DNA from: Phycisphaeraceae bacterium
Lineage (GTDB): Bacteria > Planctomycetota > Phycisphaerae > Phycisphaerales > UBA1924
Assembly: GCA_026126305.1 (NCBI GenBank)
Contig: JAHCJI010000004.1
Location: 62,001-126,000 of the forward strand
DNA length: 64,000 bases
Direction: 5' to 3'
Shown: piece after piece, positions 16,829 to 24,192 of the stretch
Layout: every line of letters begins with the position of its first letter
Position numbering within the stretch: the first letter of the stretch is position 1
Made by a program: the position numbers and the translations under genes
Notes under the pieces: model-generated
Databases searched by the model: none
Told to the model about the DNA's origin: nothing
What the model saw: the letters and a program-made list of their open reading frames with translations, nothing else

Positions 16829-17560
16829 CTACTCGCAACCCTGCGCGAAATCGTTCTGGAAGGCGAGGAAGTCGAAGATGGTCAGTTGGCCATCGCCGTC
16901 AAAGTCGGCGGCCAGGTCGCCAGCAGCGAAGAGGTTCTGGAAGGCGAGGAAGTCGAAGATCGTCAGTGAGCCGTCGCCGTCGATGTCGGCCCGGCATTCT
17001 GTGGCCAGTTCGCCCTCGACCACGACGCCCACGGTGGCCCCATCTCCGCCGGGCTGCCACTCACCCGTAAAGTAGTCGGTGGTGGTGGTAAAGCCCGTCA
17101 CGCCCGTGGCCCAGTTCCAGACCGGATTGGCCTCGGCGGGGAAATCGCTCTCGGCGACGACCCAGTACGCCTGCCCCGCCCGGAGGATGGTGTCTCCACT
17201 GGCCAAGGCGGTGTCGAGTTGCGGGTCCCAGCCGATGGCGGAGATGACCAGGTCCATGACCTCGAGTTCCTCGCCCGATGGCACGTAGGAGTCGCCAATG
17301 GGCCGGTCGGTCTGGATGGAGAGTCGGACGGGTCGGGTCAGCGGCGCCCCGAAGTCGTTGTTCATGAACCAGGCCGACACGCTGGTGAGGCGGTAATCCC
17401 GATCGGGAACAAATCGGACGCCCACGGACTGGCGCTCGAACACGTCGAAACCGATCACGCCGAATGGGCTGCCGAATGGGTTATTGGTCTCGAAGATGAC
17501 GTCAGCGCTGGCAATGGGAGCGGTTGCTGCGATAGCGAGGGCGCAAGCGGTACGGATCAT
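16829..17560 (-). CDS. secreted GC-type dockerin-like tail protein ending GCE
   Basis: A 243-residue exported protein: signal peptide 1-19 (IASA), a beta-sandwich domain (about 20-185), then two dockerin-like repeats (189-243). The domain carries the phrases VGVRFVPDRDYRLTSVSAWF and SGDTILRAGQAYWVVAE, which recall the choice-of-anchor R type modules of exported proteins with variable anchors. The protein ends Gly-Cys-Glu instead of Gly-Cys, so the cysteine is not strictly C-terminal. Cys189 opens the tail. An AAGGAG precedes the ATG at 17560. A 7-bp inverted repeat (17602-17618) lies in the upstream leader. No catalytic motif is seen. Confidence 0.82.
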   Translation of the reverse strand: MIRTACALAIAATAPIASADVIFETNNPFGSPFGVIGFDVFERQSVGVRFVPDRDYRLTSVSAWFMNNDFGAPLTRPVRLSIQTDRPIGDSYVPSGEELEVMDLVISAIGWDPQLDTALASGDTILRAGQAYWVVAESDFPAEANPVWNWATGVTGFTTTTDYFTGEWQPGGDGATVGVVVEGELATECRADIDGDGSLTIFDFLAFQNLFAAGDLAADFDGDGQLTIFDFLAFQNDFAQGCE

Positions 17561-17601
17561 GCGAGTCTCCTTGGATAAAGGGGGGAGGTGTGCGCGTCAC
17601 G

Positions 17602-17618
17602 CGGGCAAGGGTTGCCCG
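17602..17618. repeat. small inverted repeat upstream of the 16829 gene
   Basis: A perfect inverted repeat CGGGCAA-GGG-TTGCCCG, about 40 bases before the minus-strand start at 17560. It could form a leader hairpin or be a binding site; no T-tract follows in the gene's direction, so it does not look like a terminator. Confidence 0.4.
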
Positions 17619-17640
17619 AAAACGGCCTGTGTGCAGGCGG

Positions 17641-17679
17641 AAAAACCGACCGGCGACGGAGTCTATTCCGCCGCCGGTC
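17641..17679 (-). terminator. intrinsic terminator for the 550-residue GC-tail gene
   Basis: On the minus strand a 13-bp stem (GACCGGCGGCGGA pairing with TCCGTCGCCGGTC through one G-U) with a 6-base loop is followed by GGTTTTT. It lies 55 bases past the stop of the gene at 17734-19386. Confidence 0.88.
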
Positions 17680-17706
17680 TCAAATGGTTGCATGGCTTGT
17701 CGTCAA

Positions 17707-17745
17707 ATCAGGGACATCGATCAGGGACATCGATCAGGGACATCC
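17707..17745. repeat. 13-bp tandem repeat, three copies, across a stop codon
   Basis: Three head-to-tail copies of ATCAGGGACATCG (the last with one change). The rightmost copy encodes the final codons and stop of the minus-strand gene ending at 17734; the other two lie beyond the stop. Each extra copy repeats Cys-Pro-stop coding, so slippage would not lengthen the protein. Confidence 0.85.
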
Positions 17746-19386
17746 CAGGGCGAACTTGTTGGAGAACTCCAAGAAATCGAACAGGTCGAGCACGCCATCG
17801 CCGTTGAGATCGACTTCGCAGCCGATGTTCACCGAGGCCATGTCCACGGTTTGGTTGCTCGAAAGGGCCGTGCAACCGAGCCTGCTGGCGTCGGTCGCCC
17901 GCAGGCGGATGGTGTACGCGCAGCGGGGCAGCGATGCGGTGTCCCAGATGGCGATGGTGTCGCCCGCTCGGATGTTGCCCGAGCCGCTGGCGATGCGTTG
18001 CCAGTCCCGAGCGCCGCCTCCGGTATATTCCAGAACCCACGACGACAGGTTGCGGTCGAAGACTTCGCCGCGGATGTCTACCAGCCCGCTGATCCAGTCG
18101 CAAGGTGAGATGGAGGTGATGCGTGCCACGGGCGCGGTGTTGTCCACCTCGACCGTCCGGATCGTCTGGGATGACCGTCCGCAGGGATCGGTGACGCGCA
18201 CACGGACATCATAACTGCCGTCGAGTACGGCTCGGGTGTTCCACGAGCCCATCGGGTCGTTGACGACCCTTTCGCTGTAGACCGGTCGGGCGGGGTCGAT
18301 GGGCAGGTATGCGCCGCTGCCGGCGGTGCGATACTCGACGGTGTAATTGCTGAAGCACCGGGGACTGACGGTGCCGTCGATGCAGACGGTGCCGCCGATG
18401 ACGTGGCTCGTGTCGGGGGTTCGGATGGTGGGCGACGGGACGGAACTGGTGTAGTAGATCTCGATGGCTGCCGAGGAAGTCAAGCCGACCTGGTTGGTGG
18501 CTTCGAGCAGGACGATGTACTCACCGTCGGGCTGGCCGGTGGTATTCCACTGGGCCAGGGTACCGACGGAGCATCGCTCGGTGGTGGTGGGGGTCAGGTC
18601 CGTCCAGCCCGTGCCGTCGGCACCACTGGAACGCCGGATCCGCACGCGGTAGGACATATCGCTCTCGGGATCGCAAGCCACGCCTTGGATGGTCACCATG
18701 CCCAGGGTGTCGGGGCAGACGCAGGCCTCGGGGCTGGGGCTAGTGATGCGCACCTGCGGAGGCGTGGTATCGATGATCGGAGCGGCAACGGTGATGGTGG
18801 TGCTGGTGCCGTCCTCGAGCTGGAGCGTCATGCGTCCCGTCAAGGCATACTGGTCGGCGTCGGTGATCGCCCAGAAGAACTTCGAGTCGCTCCCACGAAA
18901 GACGGGCGAAAAGCTGAAACTGTAATCGAGCGTGTCGCCATCGCCCGAGCGCGAGCAGAAGGTCGGGGCCGCAAAGCCCAGGCCCGTGGTGCTCGCGTCG
19001 ACATCGGTCAAGAAGGTCGAAAGGCCTTGGCGTGTGACTCGGCTGATGCCAAAGGAAGTCGATCCTGTGACGTCGCGGATGCGGGGCTGGAAACTCAGGG
19101 CGCCGGTTGGCAGGCGGAGGATGCGGTCCTGCACGTTGCCACGCATCACGACCGTGCCACTGGTGTTGCGGATCTCAAATGGGACGAGCGCATCCCGGAT
19201 GACCGTGCCAGCGGGGCCCGGGCTGCCCGGCAGGCCGGTTGCGCCGCCGGTGGGCAAGGGCACTCCCAGTGTGAAACTTGCGCAGGTGCTGAAGGCCGCC
19301 ATCGCAAGCAAAGCAAGGGCCGGGCGTCCCGGTTTGTTGGTGTGTTGGATGTGGTGACGCCTGGAGCGAGTCGTTGGGGTGGTCAT
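17734..19386 (-). CDS. large secreted Ig-like-repeat protein with single dockerin-like tail (GCP end)
   Basis: A 550-residue exported protein. A basic start is followed by a hydrophobic export segment (about 22-41) and a beta domain. Three Ig/fibronectin-like modules follow (about 210-330, 330-420, 420-515), marked by DTTPPQVRITSPSP, DGEYIVLLEATN and DGSYDVRVRVTD, phrases typical of bacterial Ig-like adhesin and fibronectin-type repeats. The tail (523-550) has just one dockerin-like repeat (DLNGDGVLDLFDFLEF), begins with Cys523 and ends Gly-Cys-Pro. Many cysteines suggest disulfides and an extracytoplasmic location. It is likely a surface or polysaccharide-binding protein. A GGAG lies 6 bases before the ATG. 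The 13-bp tandem repeat overlaps its stop. Confidence 0.82.
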   Translation of the reverse strand: MTTPTTRSRRHHIQHTNKPGRPALALLAMAAFSTCASFTLGVPLPTGGATGLPGSPGPAGTVIRDALVPFEIRNTSGTVVMRGNVQDRILRLPTGALSFQPRIRDVTGSTSFGISRVTRQGLSTFLTDVDASTTGLGFAAPTFCSRSGDGDTLDYSFSFSPVFRGSDSKFFWAITDADQYALTGRMTLQLEDGTSTTITVAAPIIDTTPPQVRITSPSPEACVCPDTLGMVTIQGVACDPESDMSYRVRIRRSSGADGTGWTDLTPTTTERCSVGTLAQWNTTGQPDGEYIVLLEATNQVGLTSSAAIEIYYTSSVPSPTIRTPDTSHVIGGTVCIDGTVSPRCFSNYTVEYRTAGSGAYLPIDPARPVYSERVVNDPMGSWNTRAVLDGSYDVRVRVTDPCGRSSQTIRTVEVDNTAPVARITSISPCDWISGLVDIRGEVFDRNLSSWVLEYTGGGARDWQRIASGSGNIRAGDTIAIWDTASLPRCAYTIRLRATDASRLGCTALSSNQTVDMASVNIGCEVDLNGDGVLDLFDFLEFSNKFALGCP

Positions 19387-19605
19387 GGTGATCTCCTTGG
19401 TGCCTGTTGATTCACGCCCTGGTTGGTGTTCAGGAGTGTCTGTGAAATCAATCCAGCGGCAATCTCAAGCCAGACTCACGGCCTTAGCGGCGGTTTCTTT
19501 AGCGATGCTCCTCGGGGCATGGGATCTCCCCGTACCATGCAATGATGCAGGCGAGCGTCCGCTATGCTTTCGACGATCGTTGATTTCTGCAACAGGAGCA
19601 TTCCA

Positions 19606-20193
19606 GTGTCCCAACCCAAGTTGCTGGTCTTGAGCGGGAGCCTTCGCGCGGGCTCGTACAACCATTTGCTCGCCGCGGCCGCAGGGCGTGGCGCTGTCGA
19701 CGCGGGAGCTTCGGTCACGGGTATCCGTTTGGTGGATTTCGATCTGCCTCTGTACAACGAGGACGAGGAGAAGTCTCGTGGCTTGCCCGATGGTGCCAAG
19801 CGGCTCAAGGACCTCTTCAAGGCCCACCACGGCCTGATCATCGGTTGCCCGGAGTACAACAGTGCCATCAGTGCGGCGCTCAAGAACGCCATCGACTGGG
19901 TGAGCCGCCCCCGCGAAGGCGAAGCGCCCCTGGAGTGTTTCGACAGCAAGGTGGTGGGGCTGGTAGCCGCCTCGCCCGGTGCGCTGGGGGGCATCCGAGG
20001 GCTGCCGACCGTCCGGCACGTGCTCAGCAACATCCGCAGCATCGTGCTGCCCGACCAGTTTGCGCTGTCGATGGCCCATGAAGCCTTCGACGAGCAGGGC
20101 CACCTCAAGAACGACAAGCAGCGCCAGATGGCCGAGGCCGTGGGCCGCCGCGTGGCGGAGGTGGCGGCTGCGGTGGGGAAGGTGACGGCTTAG
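19606..20193 (+). CDS. NADPH-dependent FMN reductase family protein
   Basis: A 195-residue flavodoxin-like fold protein. LLVLSGSLRAGSYNH at the N-terminus is the FMN-phosphate-binding loop, and GCPEYNSAISAALKNAIDW is the family signature around residues 80-98. Such enzymes (ChrR/azoreductase type) transfer electrons from NAD(P)H to FMN, quinones or xenobiotics in the cytoplasm. A GTG at 19606 is preferred because GGAG lies 7 bases upstream and similarity begins there; an ATG at 19564 is also in frame. It is convergent with the TetR gene, so it is not obviously the regulator's operon partner. Confidence 0.88.
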   Translation: MSQPKLLVLSGSLRAGSYNHLLAAAAGRGAVDAGASVTGIRLVDFDLPLYNEDEEKSRGLPDGAKRLKDLFKAHHGLIIGCPEYNSAISAALKNAIDWVSRPREGEAPLECFDSKVVGLVAASPGALGGIRGLPTVRHVLSNIRSIVLPDQFALSMAHEAFDEQGHLKNDKQRQMAEAVGRRVAEVAAAVGKVTA

Positions 20194-20375
20194 TGTTTCG
20201 CTCAAAGGTTTTGTTGATGCCGAGCAAAGATTTCCGTGAACATACGAGCTTCGCCTGAGCAGGTCTCGGCAATCCATGGCGAAACTTCTCGATTTCGAGC
20301 GTGTCGCCGAACTGCGACGCGACTGATATCAAAGAGATCGTGAGAGTCAGATTCGTGCTTGCGAATCGAATGGCC

Positions 20376-20975
20376 TCAATCCGGATGGACCGGCCGCGAA
20401 CGCTCGATGAGCATGTCGGCGATCTCGGCGGCCGTCTCGGCGGCGTTGTTCTCGCGATGGATGACTTCTGTAATGATGGCGCCTTGCATCAGGAGTGAGT
20501 ATCGGTCGGCGAATGCGTCAGGGTCTGCCAGGCCCGCGTGGTCGGCCAGATCCGCGATGATGTCGCGCAGTGCGAGCACGTTATCGCGAGCCGCGATGTG
20601 GCATGGGTGGTGCAGGCTGGGGAACTCGCTGCACGCATGGATGAACAGGCAGCCATTGAACTGGACGTCGCTGAACCACGCACGCCAGACGTCGAAGACG
20701 GCGCGGATTTGGGCGAGTGGGTCGTCGCCACCGCGTTCTTGCAACAGCCTGGGAAACTTCTCGCGCCAACGCTGGTCCCGATACGAGATGCACGCCGCGG
20801 CCAGGGCTTCCTTGCTCTCGAAGTGGTTGTAGAAGCTTGTCTTCGTTGTCCTTACGGCGCGGATGATCTGGTCGAGCGACACGGCGTGGAACCCGTTGCG
20901 ATAGAACAGATCCAAGCCGGCGACGACAAGCCGGTCGCGAAGGCTCTCACCCTGGGTCTCAGCAGATGTGTCCAT
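20376..20975 (-). CDS. TetR/AcrR-family transcriptional regulator
   Basis: A 199-residue regulator. The N-terminal helix-turn-helix (about 12-58) reads LRDRLVVAGLDLFYRNGFHAV, then TTKTSFYNHFESKEAL, the standard TetR recognition helix. The C-terminal ligand-binding domain includes FIHACSEFP and resembles regulators that sense reactive or cationic compounds. The effector is unknown. Two inverted repeats of the GTTGAC type lie 45-100 bases upstream of its start, which suggests autoregulation. Confidence 0.88.
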   Translation of the reverse strand: MDTSAETQGESLRDRLVVAGLDLFYRNGFHAVSLDQIIRAVRTTKTSFYNHFESKEALAAACISYRDQRWREKFPRLLQERGGDDPLAQIRAVFDVWRAWFSDVQFNGCLFIHACSEFPSLHHPCHIAARDNVLALRDIIADLADHAGLADPDAFADRYSLLMQGAIITEVIHRENNAAETAAEIADMLIERSRPVHPD

Positions 20976-21020
20976 GACATTCCCTCGTCAAGCCCCCATG
21001 CAAGCGCGTTGCGTGGGACA

Positions 21021-21043
21021 GTGGTTGACTCTAAGTCAACCAC
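21021..21043. promoter_or_regulatory. palindromic operator, likely TetR-type
   Basis: A perfect 10-bp inverted repeat, GTGGTTGACT-CTA-AGTCAACCAC, 46 bases before the start of the TetR gene. Its size and symmetry fit a TetR-family dimer site, and the related half-sites at 21063-21077 support a two-operator control region. Confidence 0.75.
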
Positions 21044-21062
21044 GGTTCGGATGTTTGGCCGC

Positions 21063-21077
21063 TTGACCGCTAGTCAA
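21063..21077. promoter_or_regulatory. second operator-like inverted repeat
   Basis: TTGAC-(5)-GTCAA, the same half-sites as the stronger palindrome 20 bases away but with a wider spacer. It is a probable second, weaker binding site of the TetR-family protein. Confidence 0.55.
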
Positions 21078-21169
21078 CCGGGCTGATGGAAGACTTTAGG
21101 GTCCACTGCGGATGGTTGCGGTGGCCGGGCGAAGGGGCCCCGGTCGAACCAGAGAACTTGGAGACTCCC

Positions 21170-22330
21170 ATGAAGAACCGCAAGACCGTTCGCACCGTCC
21201 TTCTCGCCACCGCTTTGGGGCTGACGCCACTGGCAGCGCCCGTGCTGGCGCAGAGCGCCACGACCAAGACGTATCAGGGCCGTCTGGACGTTTCCGGCCA
21301 GCCCTACTCGGGCACGGCAGACCTGCGTTTTACGCTGTGGACCGCCCAGAGCGGCGGCGAGCAGGTGTCCGGCACCAGCGCCAACACGCTGCTTGGGACC
21401 GATATCGTCGAAGGCCTGCTGACCGCGCCGTTGGACTTCGGCAGCCAGGCCTTCAACGGGCAGCCGCGGTTTGTGCAAGTGGAGGTGCGCACGCCCGCGT
21501 GGGACGGCACGGGCACGGAGCCCGCGTACACGACGCTGGACCCCCGGCAGGCCGTGACGGCGGCGCCGCACTCGTTGTCGACGCGGGGCATCATGGTTGA
21601 TCGGTTCGACAACGTTGGCATCGGCAACACGAGCCCCCAGCGTTGGCTGCACGTGGGCACTCCGGACAGGTCTTCGAATGGCATCATCCGGGTGACCTCC
21701 AGGTCTGGTTCTGTGGTTCAAGACTGGGACTTTGGCGTCGGCAGCTCTTCCCTCTTCCGCAGGACCAGCAACTTCGGCTTCCGTGACGTGGCGGGCGAGA
21801 CGATCCTCACCATGCAGCCGTCGGACGTGGGTGGCAACGTGGGCATCGGTACGACCGATCCTCAGGCGAGGCTGGACGTCCGTGGGGGCATCCGCGCCGC
21901 TGGTGACCAGGGCTATACCTTCAGCGCCCCGGGCGACAACGACTCGGGCATGTACAGCGTTCGCGACAACGAGATTACTTTCCGTACCAACGGCATCGAT
22001 CGCCTGGCGGTGACCGGCTCGGGTCTCCGCTTCCAGGATGGCACGTTGCAGAGCAGCGCGTATCTGCCGCCCTTGATCGTGCGTTCGATCCAGCCGCCCT
22101 TCACGGTCGGCCTTGGGGGCCAGGTCAACATAACCACCGGCCTTACTGGAGCTCGGCCTGGGATGCCGGTCATCGTCACGCCGCCTTTCAGGCTTCGCAA
22201 CGGAGACACGATCGGCTACGCGTACGTGGAAGCGCCGGACGTCGTTGTCTTCTCCATCGTCAACAACGGTACTCTCGGCGGCACGCGCGACTACAGCTCG
22301 GCCGAGTGGGTCATCACGGTCCTGCTCTGA
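21170..22330 (+). CDS. secreted beta-rich protein with tail-fibre-like VGIGTTDP repeats
   Basis: A 386-residue exported protein with a signal peptide (1-28, APVLAQ). The N-terminal region has TKTYQGRLDVSGQPYSGTAD, a transthyretin-like or prealbumin-like opening. Two later segments, NVGIGNTSPQRWLHVG and NVGIGTTDPQARLDVRG, are typical of bacterial surface and phage tail-fibre-like proteins that carry a C-terminal chaperone in other genomes. Here no peptidase S74 chaperone domain is present. GGAG lies 6 bases before the chosen ATG. It precedes a small GC-tail gene by 26 bases, probably in one transcript; a surface-structure role is inferred. Confidence 0.75.
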   Translation: MKNRKTVRTVLLATALGLTPLAAPVLAQSATTKTYQGRLDVSGQPYSGTADLRFTLWTAQSGGEQVSGTSANTLLGTDIVEGLLTAPLDFGSQAFNGQPRFVQVEVRTPAWDGTGTEPAYTTLDPRQAVTAAPHSLSTRGIMVDRFDNVGIGNTSPQRWLHVGTPDRSSNGIIRVTSRSGSVVQDWDFGVGSSSLFRRTSNFGFRDVAGETILTMQPSDVGGNVGIGTTDPQARLDVRGGIRAAGDQGYTFSAPGDNDSGMYSVRDNEITFRTNGIDRLAVTGSGLRFQDGTLQSSAYLPPLIVRSIQPPFTVGLGGQVNITTGLTGARPGMPVIVTPPFRLRNGDTIGYAYVEAPDVVVFSIVNNGTLGGTRDYSSAEWVITVLL

Positions 22331-22356
22331 AACCCATCGAACACCGGAGAAACACC

Positions 22357-22737
22357 ATGCGACACATCACAACCCTGCTTTTCCTTCTCTGCACTGCCCC
22401 GGCCCTGGCCCAGGATGAAACCATCGTCTGGTCCAGCATCGACGCCGGCGGCGGCGTCTCCAGCGGCGGCGCGTACACCATGCTGGCGACCGTCGGCCAG
22501 CACGACGAGGGCGTTTCGGCCAGCGGGCCGTACACCTTCACGGGAGGCTTCATGGCCGGGTTCGTTCGGACCTGCCGCGTCGATCTCGATGGCGACGGCC
22601 TGCTGACGGTCTTCGACTTCCTGGCCTTCCAGAACGAGTTTGCCGTCGGCAGCCTCGTGGCCGACTTCGACGGCGACGGCCAACTCACCATTTTCGACTT
22701 CCTGGCCTTCCAGAACGCGTTCGCGGTGGGTTGCTGA
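22357..22737 (+). CDS. small secreted GC-type dockerin-like tail protein
   Basis: A 126-residue exported protein that is almost all signal peptide (1-19, ALAQ), a 50-residue linker domain (VSSGGAYTMLATVGQHD) and tail (73-126). The tail opens with Cys73, has two dockerin-like repeats with intact acidic loops and ends exactly Gly-Cys. The linker domain is short for an independent enzyme, so this may be a dedicated anchor or adaptor; the fold is common as a small module before such tails in planctomycetes. It follows the tail-fibre-like gene closely. A strong hairpin at 22774-22802 follows. Confidence 0.82.
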   Translation: MRHITTLLFLLCTAPALAQDETIVWSSIDAGGGVSSGGAYTMLATVGQHDEGVSASGPYTFTGGFMAGFVRTCRVDLDGDGLLTVFDFLAFQNEFAVGSLVADFDGDGQLTIFDFLAFQNAFAVGC

Positions 22738-22773
22738 CTCACCAGAGCACCCCACGGCACGCGAATGGCCCTG

Positions 22774-22802
22774 CGGCGGCGTTCCATCTTGGAGCGCCGC
22801 CG
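22774..22802 (+). terminator. terminator-like hairpin after the small GC-tail gene
   Basis: A 12-bp stem, CGGCGGCGTTCC pairing with GGAGCGCCGCCG (one G-U), with a 5-base loop, followed by TTCGTGTT. It lies between convergent genes and could serve both. Confidence 0.75.
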
Positions 22803-22832
22803 TTCGTGTTGCGCCCCGGCGTGCCCGGCGAT

Positions 22833-23990
22833 TTACCCGATCGCTCGCTCCAGGTCCGCGATCAGGTCGTCCACGTCCTCGATGCCCACGCTCAGGCGTA
22901 CCAGGTTGTCGGCGATGCCCAGCTTGGCCCGCTGGTCGGCGGGCACGCTGGCGTGTGTCATGATGGCCGGGTGCTCGATGAGGCTCTCGACCCCGCCAAG
23001 GCTCTCGGCCAGCGCGAAGATGCGGACGGTTTCGAGCATGGCGCGGCTCTCGGCCAGGCCGCCCTTGAGGTAGATGGTGATCATGCCGCCGAAGCCACGC
23101 ATCTGCTTCCTGGCGATGGCGTGCTGGGGGTGGCTCTCGAGCCCAGGGTAGAGCACTTTCTCGACCTTCTTATGAGCTTCCAGGAACCGCGCGACCTTTG
23201 CAGCGTTCTCGCAGTGGCGGTCCATGCGCACGTGCAGCGTTTTTGTCGAGCGCAGGAACAGGAAGCACTCCTGGATGCCCGGCACCGCGCCCTCGGAGAG
23301 CTGGATGAACTTGAGCCGCTTGTGGATGTCGTCGTCGTTGACGATGAGGGCCCCGCCGATGGCGTCGCTGTGCCCGCCAAGATACTTGGTCATCGAGTGG
23401 CACACGATGTCGGTGCCCAGCCTCAGGGGGTTCTGGAGGTAGGGGCTGGCGAAGGTGTTGTCCACGGCCACCATCGCGCCGGCCGACTTGGCGATCTCTG
23501 CCAGCACGGCGATGTCGACGATCTTGAGCATGGGGTTTGTGGGGGTTTCGATCCACACCAGTTTCGTCTCGGGACGCATCGCCGCCCGTGTCGCGTCGTG
23601 GTCGGTCATGTCCACCAGCGTGATCTCGATGCCAAGCTGCTGGAACACGCGGTGGAAGATGCGGTTGGTCCCGCCATATACGTCGTCGCACAACAGGACG
23701 TGGTCGCCGGCCTTGAGCAGGTGGATGACCGCGCCGGTGGCCGCCACGCCGCTGGAGAAGGCCAGGCCGTGCCGGCCACCTTCCAGGGACGCCAGGTTGG
23801 CCTCCAGAGCCGTCCGTGTGGGGTTGGCCGCCCGGCTGTAGTCATACTCGCCGATGATCTTGCCCGGCGAGGCCTGCACGAAGGTGGAGGTCTGGTAGAT
23901 GGGCGTGCAGATGGCCCCGGTGGCGGGGTCGGGGCTCTGCCCGGCATGGATTGCGCGGGTGGCAAAGCGGGCGGAGGGGTCGATGTGCAT
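22833..23990 (-). CDS. trans-sulfuration PLP enzyme (cystathionine gamma-synthase/lyase)
   Basis: A 385-residue fold-type I PLP enzyme of the Cys/Met metabolism family. The Tyr-Ser-Arg (51-53) phosphate-binding motif, GVAATGAVIHLL and the PLP lysine Lys202 in HSMTKYLGGHSD are intact. WIETPTNPMLKIVDI and VDNTFASPYLQNPL are the family's signature strands. Cystathionine gamma-synthase and gamma-lyase cannot be separated by eye. Both act in the cytoplasm on cystathionine or homoserine esters in methionine/cysteine metabolism. The ATG at 23990 is preferred to a TTG 21 bases upstream. No other methionine genes are adjacent. Confidence 0.92.
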   Translation of the reverse strand: MHIDPSARFATRAIHAGQSPDPATGAICTPIYQTSTFVQASPGKIIGEYDYSRAANPTRTALEANLASLEGGRHGLAFSSGVAATGAVIHLLKAGDHVLLCDDVYGGTNRIFHRVFQQLGIEITLVDMTDHDATRAAMRPETKLVWIETPTNPMLKIVDIAVLAEIAKSAGAMVAVDNTFASPYLQNPLRLGTDIVCHSMTKYLGGHSDAIGGALIVNDDDIHKRLKFIQLSEGAVPGIQECFLFLRSTKTLHVRMDRHCENAAKVARFLEAHKKVEKVLYPGLESHPQHAIARKQMRGFGGMITIYLKGGLAESRAMLETVRIFALAESLGGVESLIEHPAIMTHASVPADQRAKLGIADNLVRLSVGIEDVDDLIADLERAIG

Positions 23991-24192
23991 GGCGGCTTCC
24001 TCAAGTAGCAAGGCGGACCGGGCTTTCGCGGCAGGATAGGTCCATCACACGGGGTCCCGGCGAATTGAGGACACGACGGGACGTTGGCCGCCTCTCACCC
24101 GCGATGGACTCCGGTGGGCACTCGTTGGGAACAATCCATCGGACAGGTGCCTTGAATAGGAAGGTTTTCCCTAAATTGGAAGGGTCGCCACA

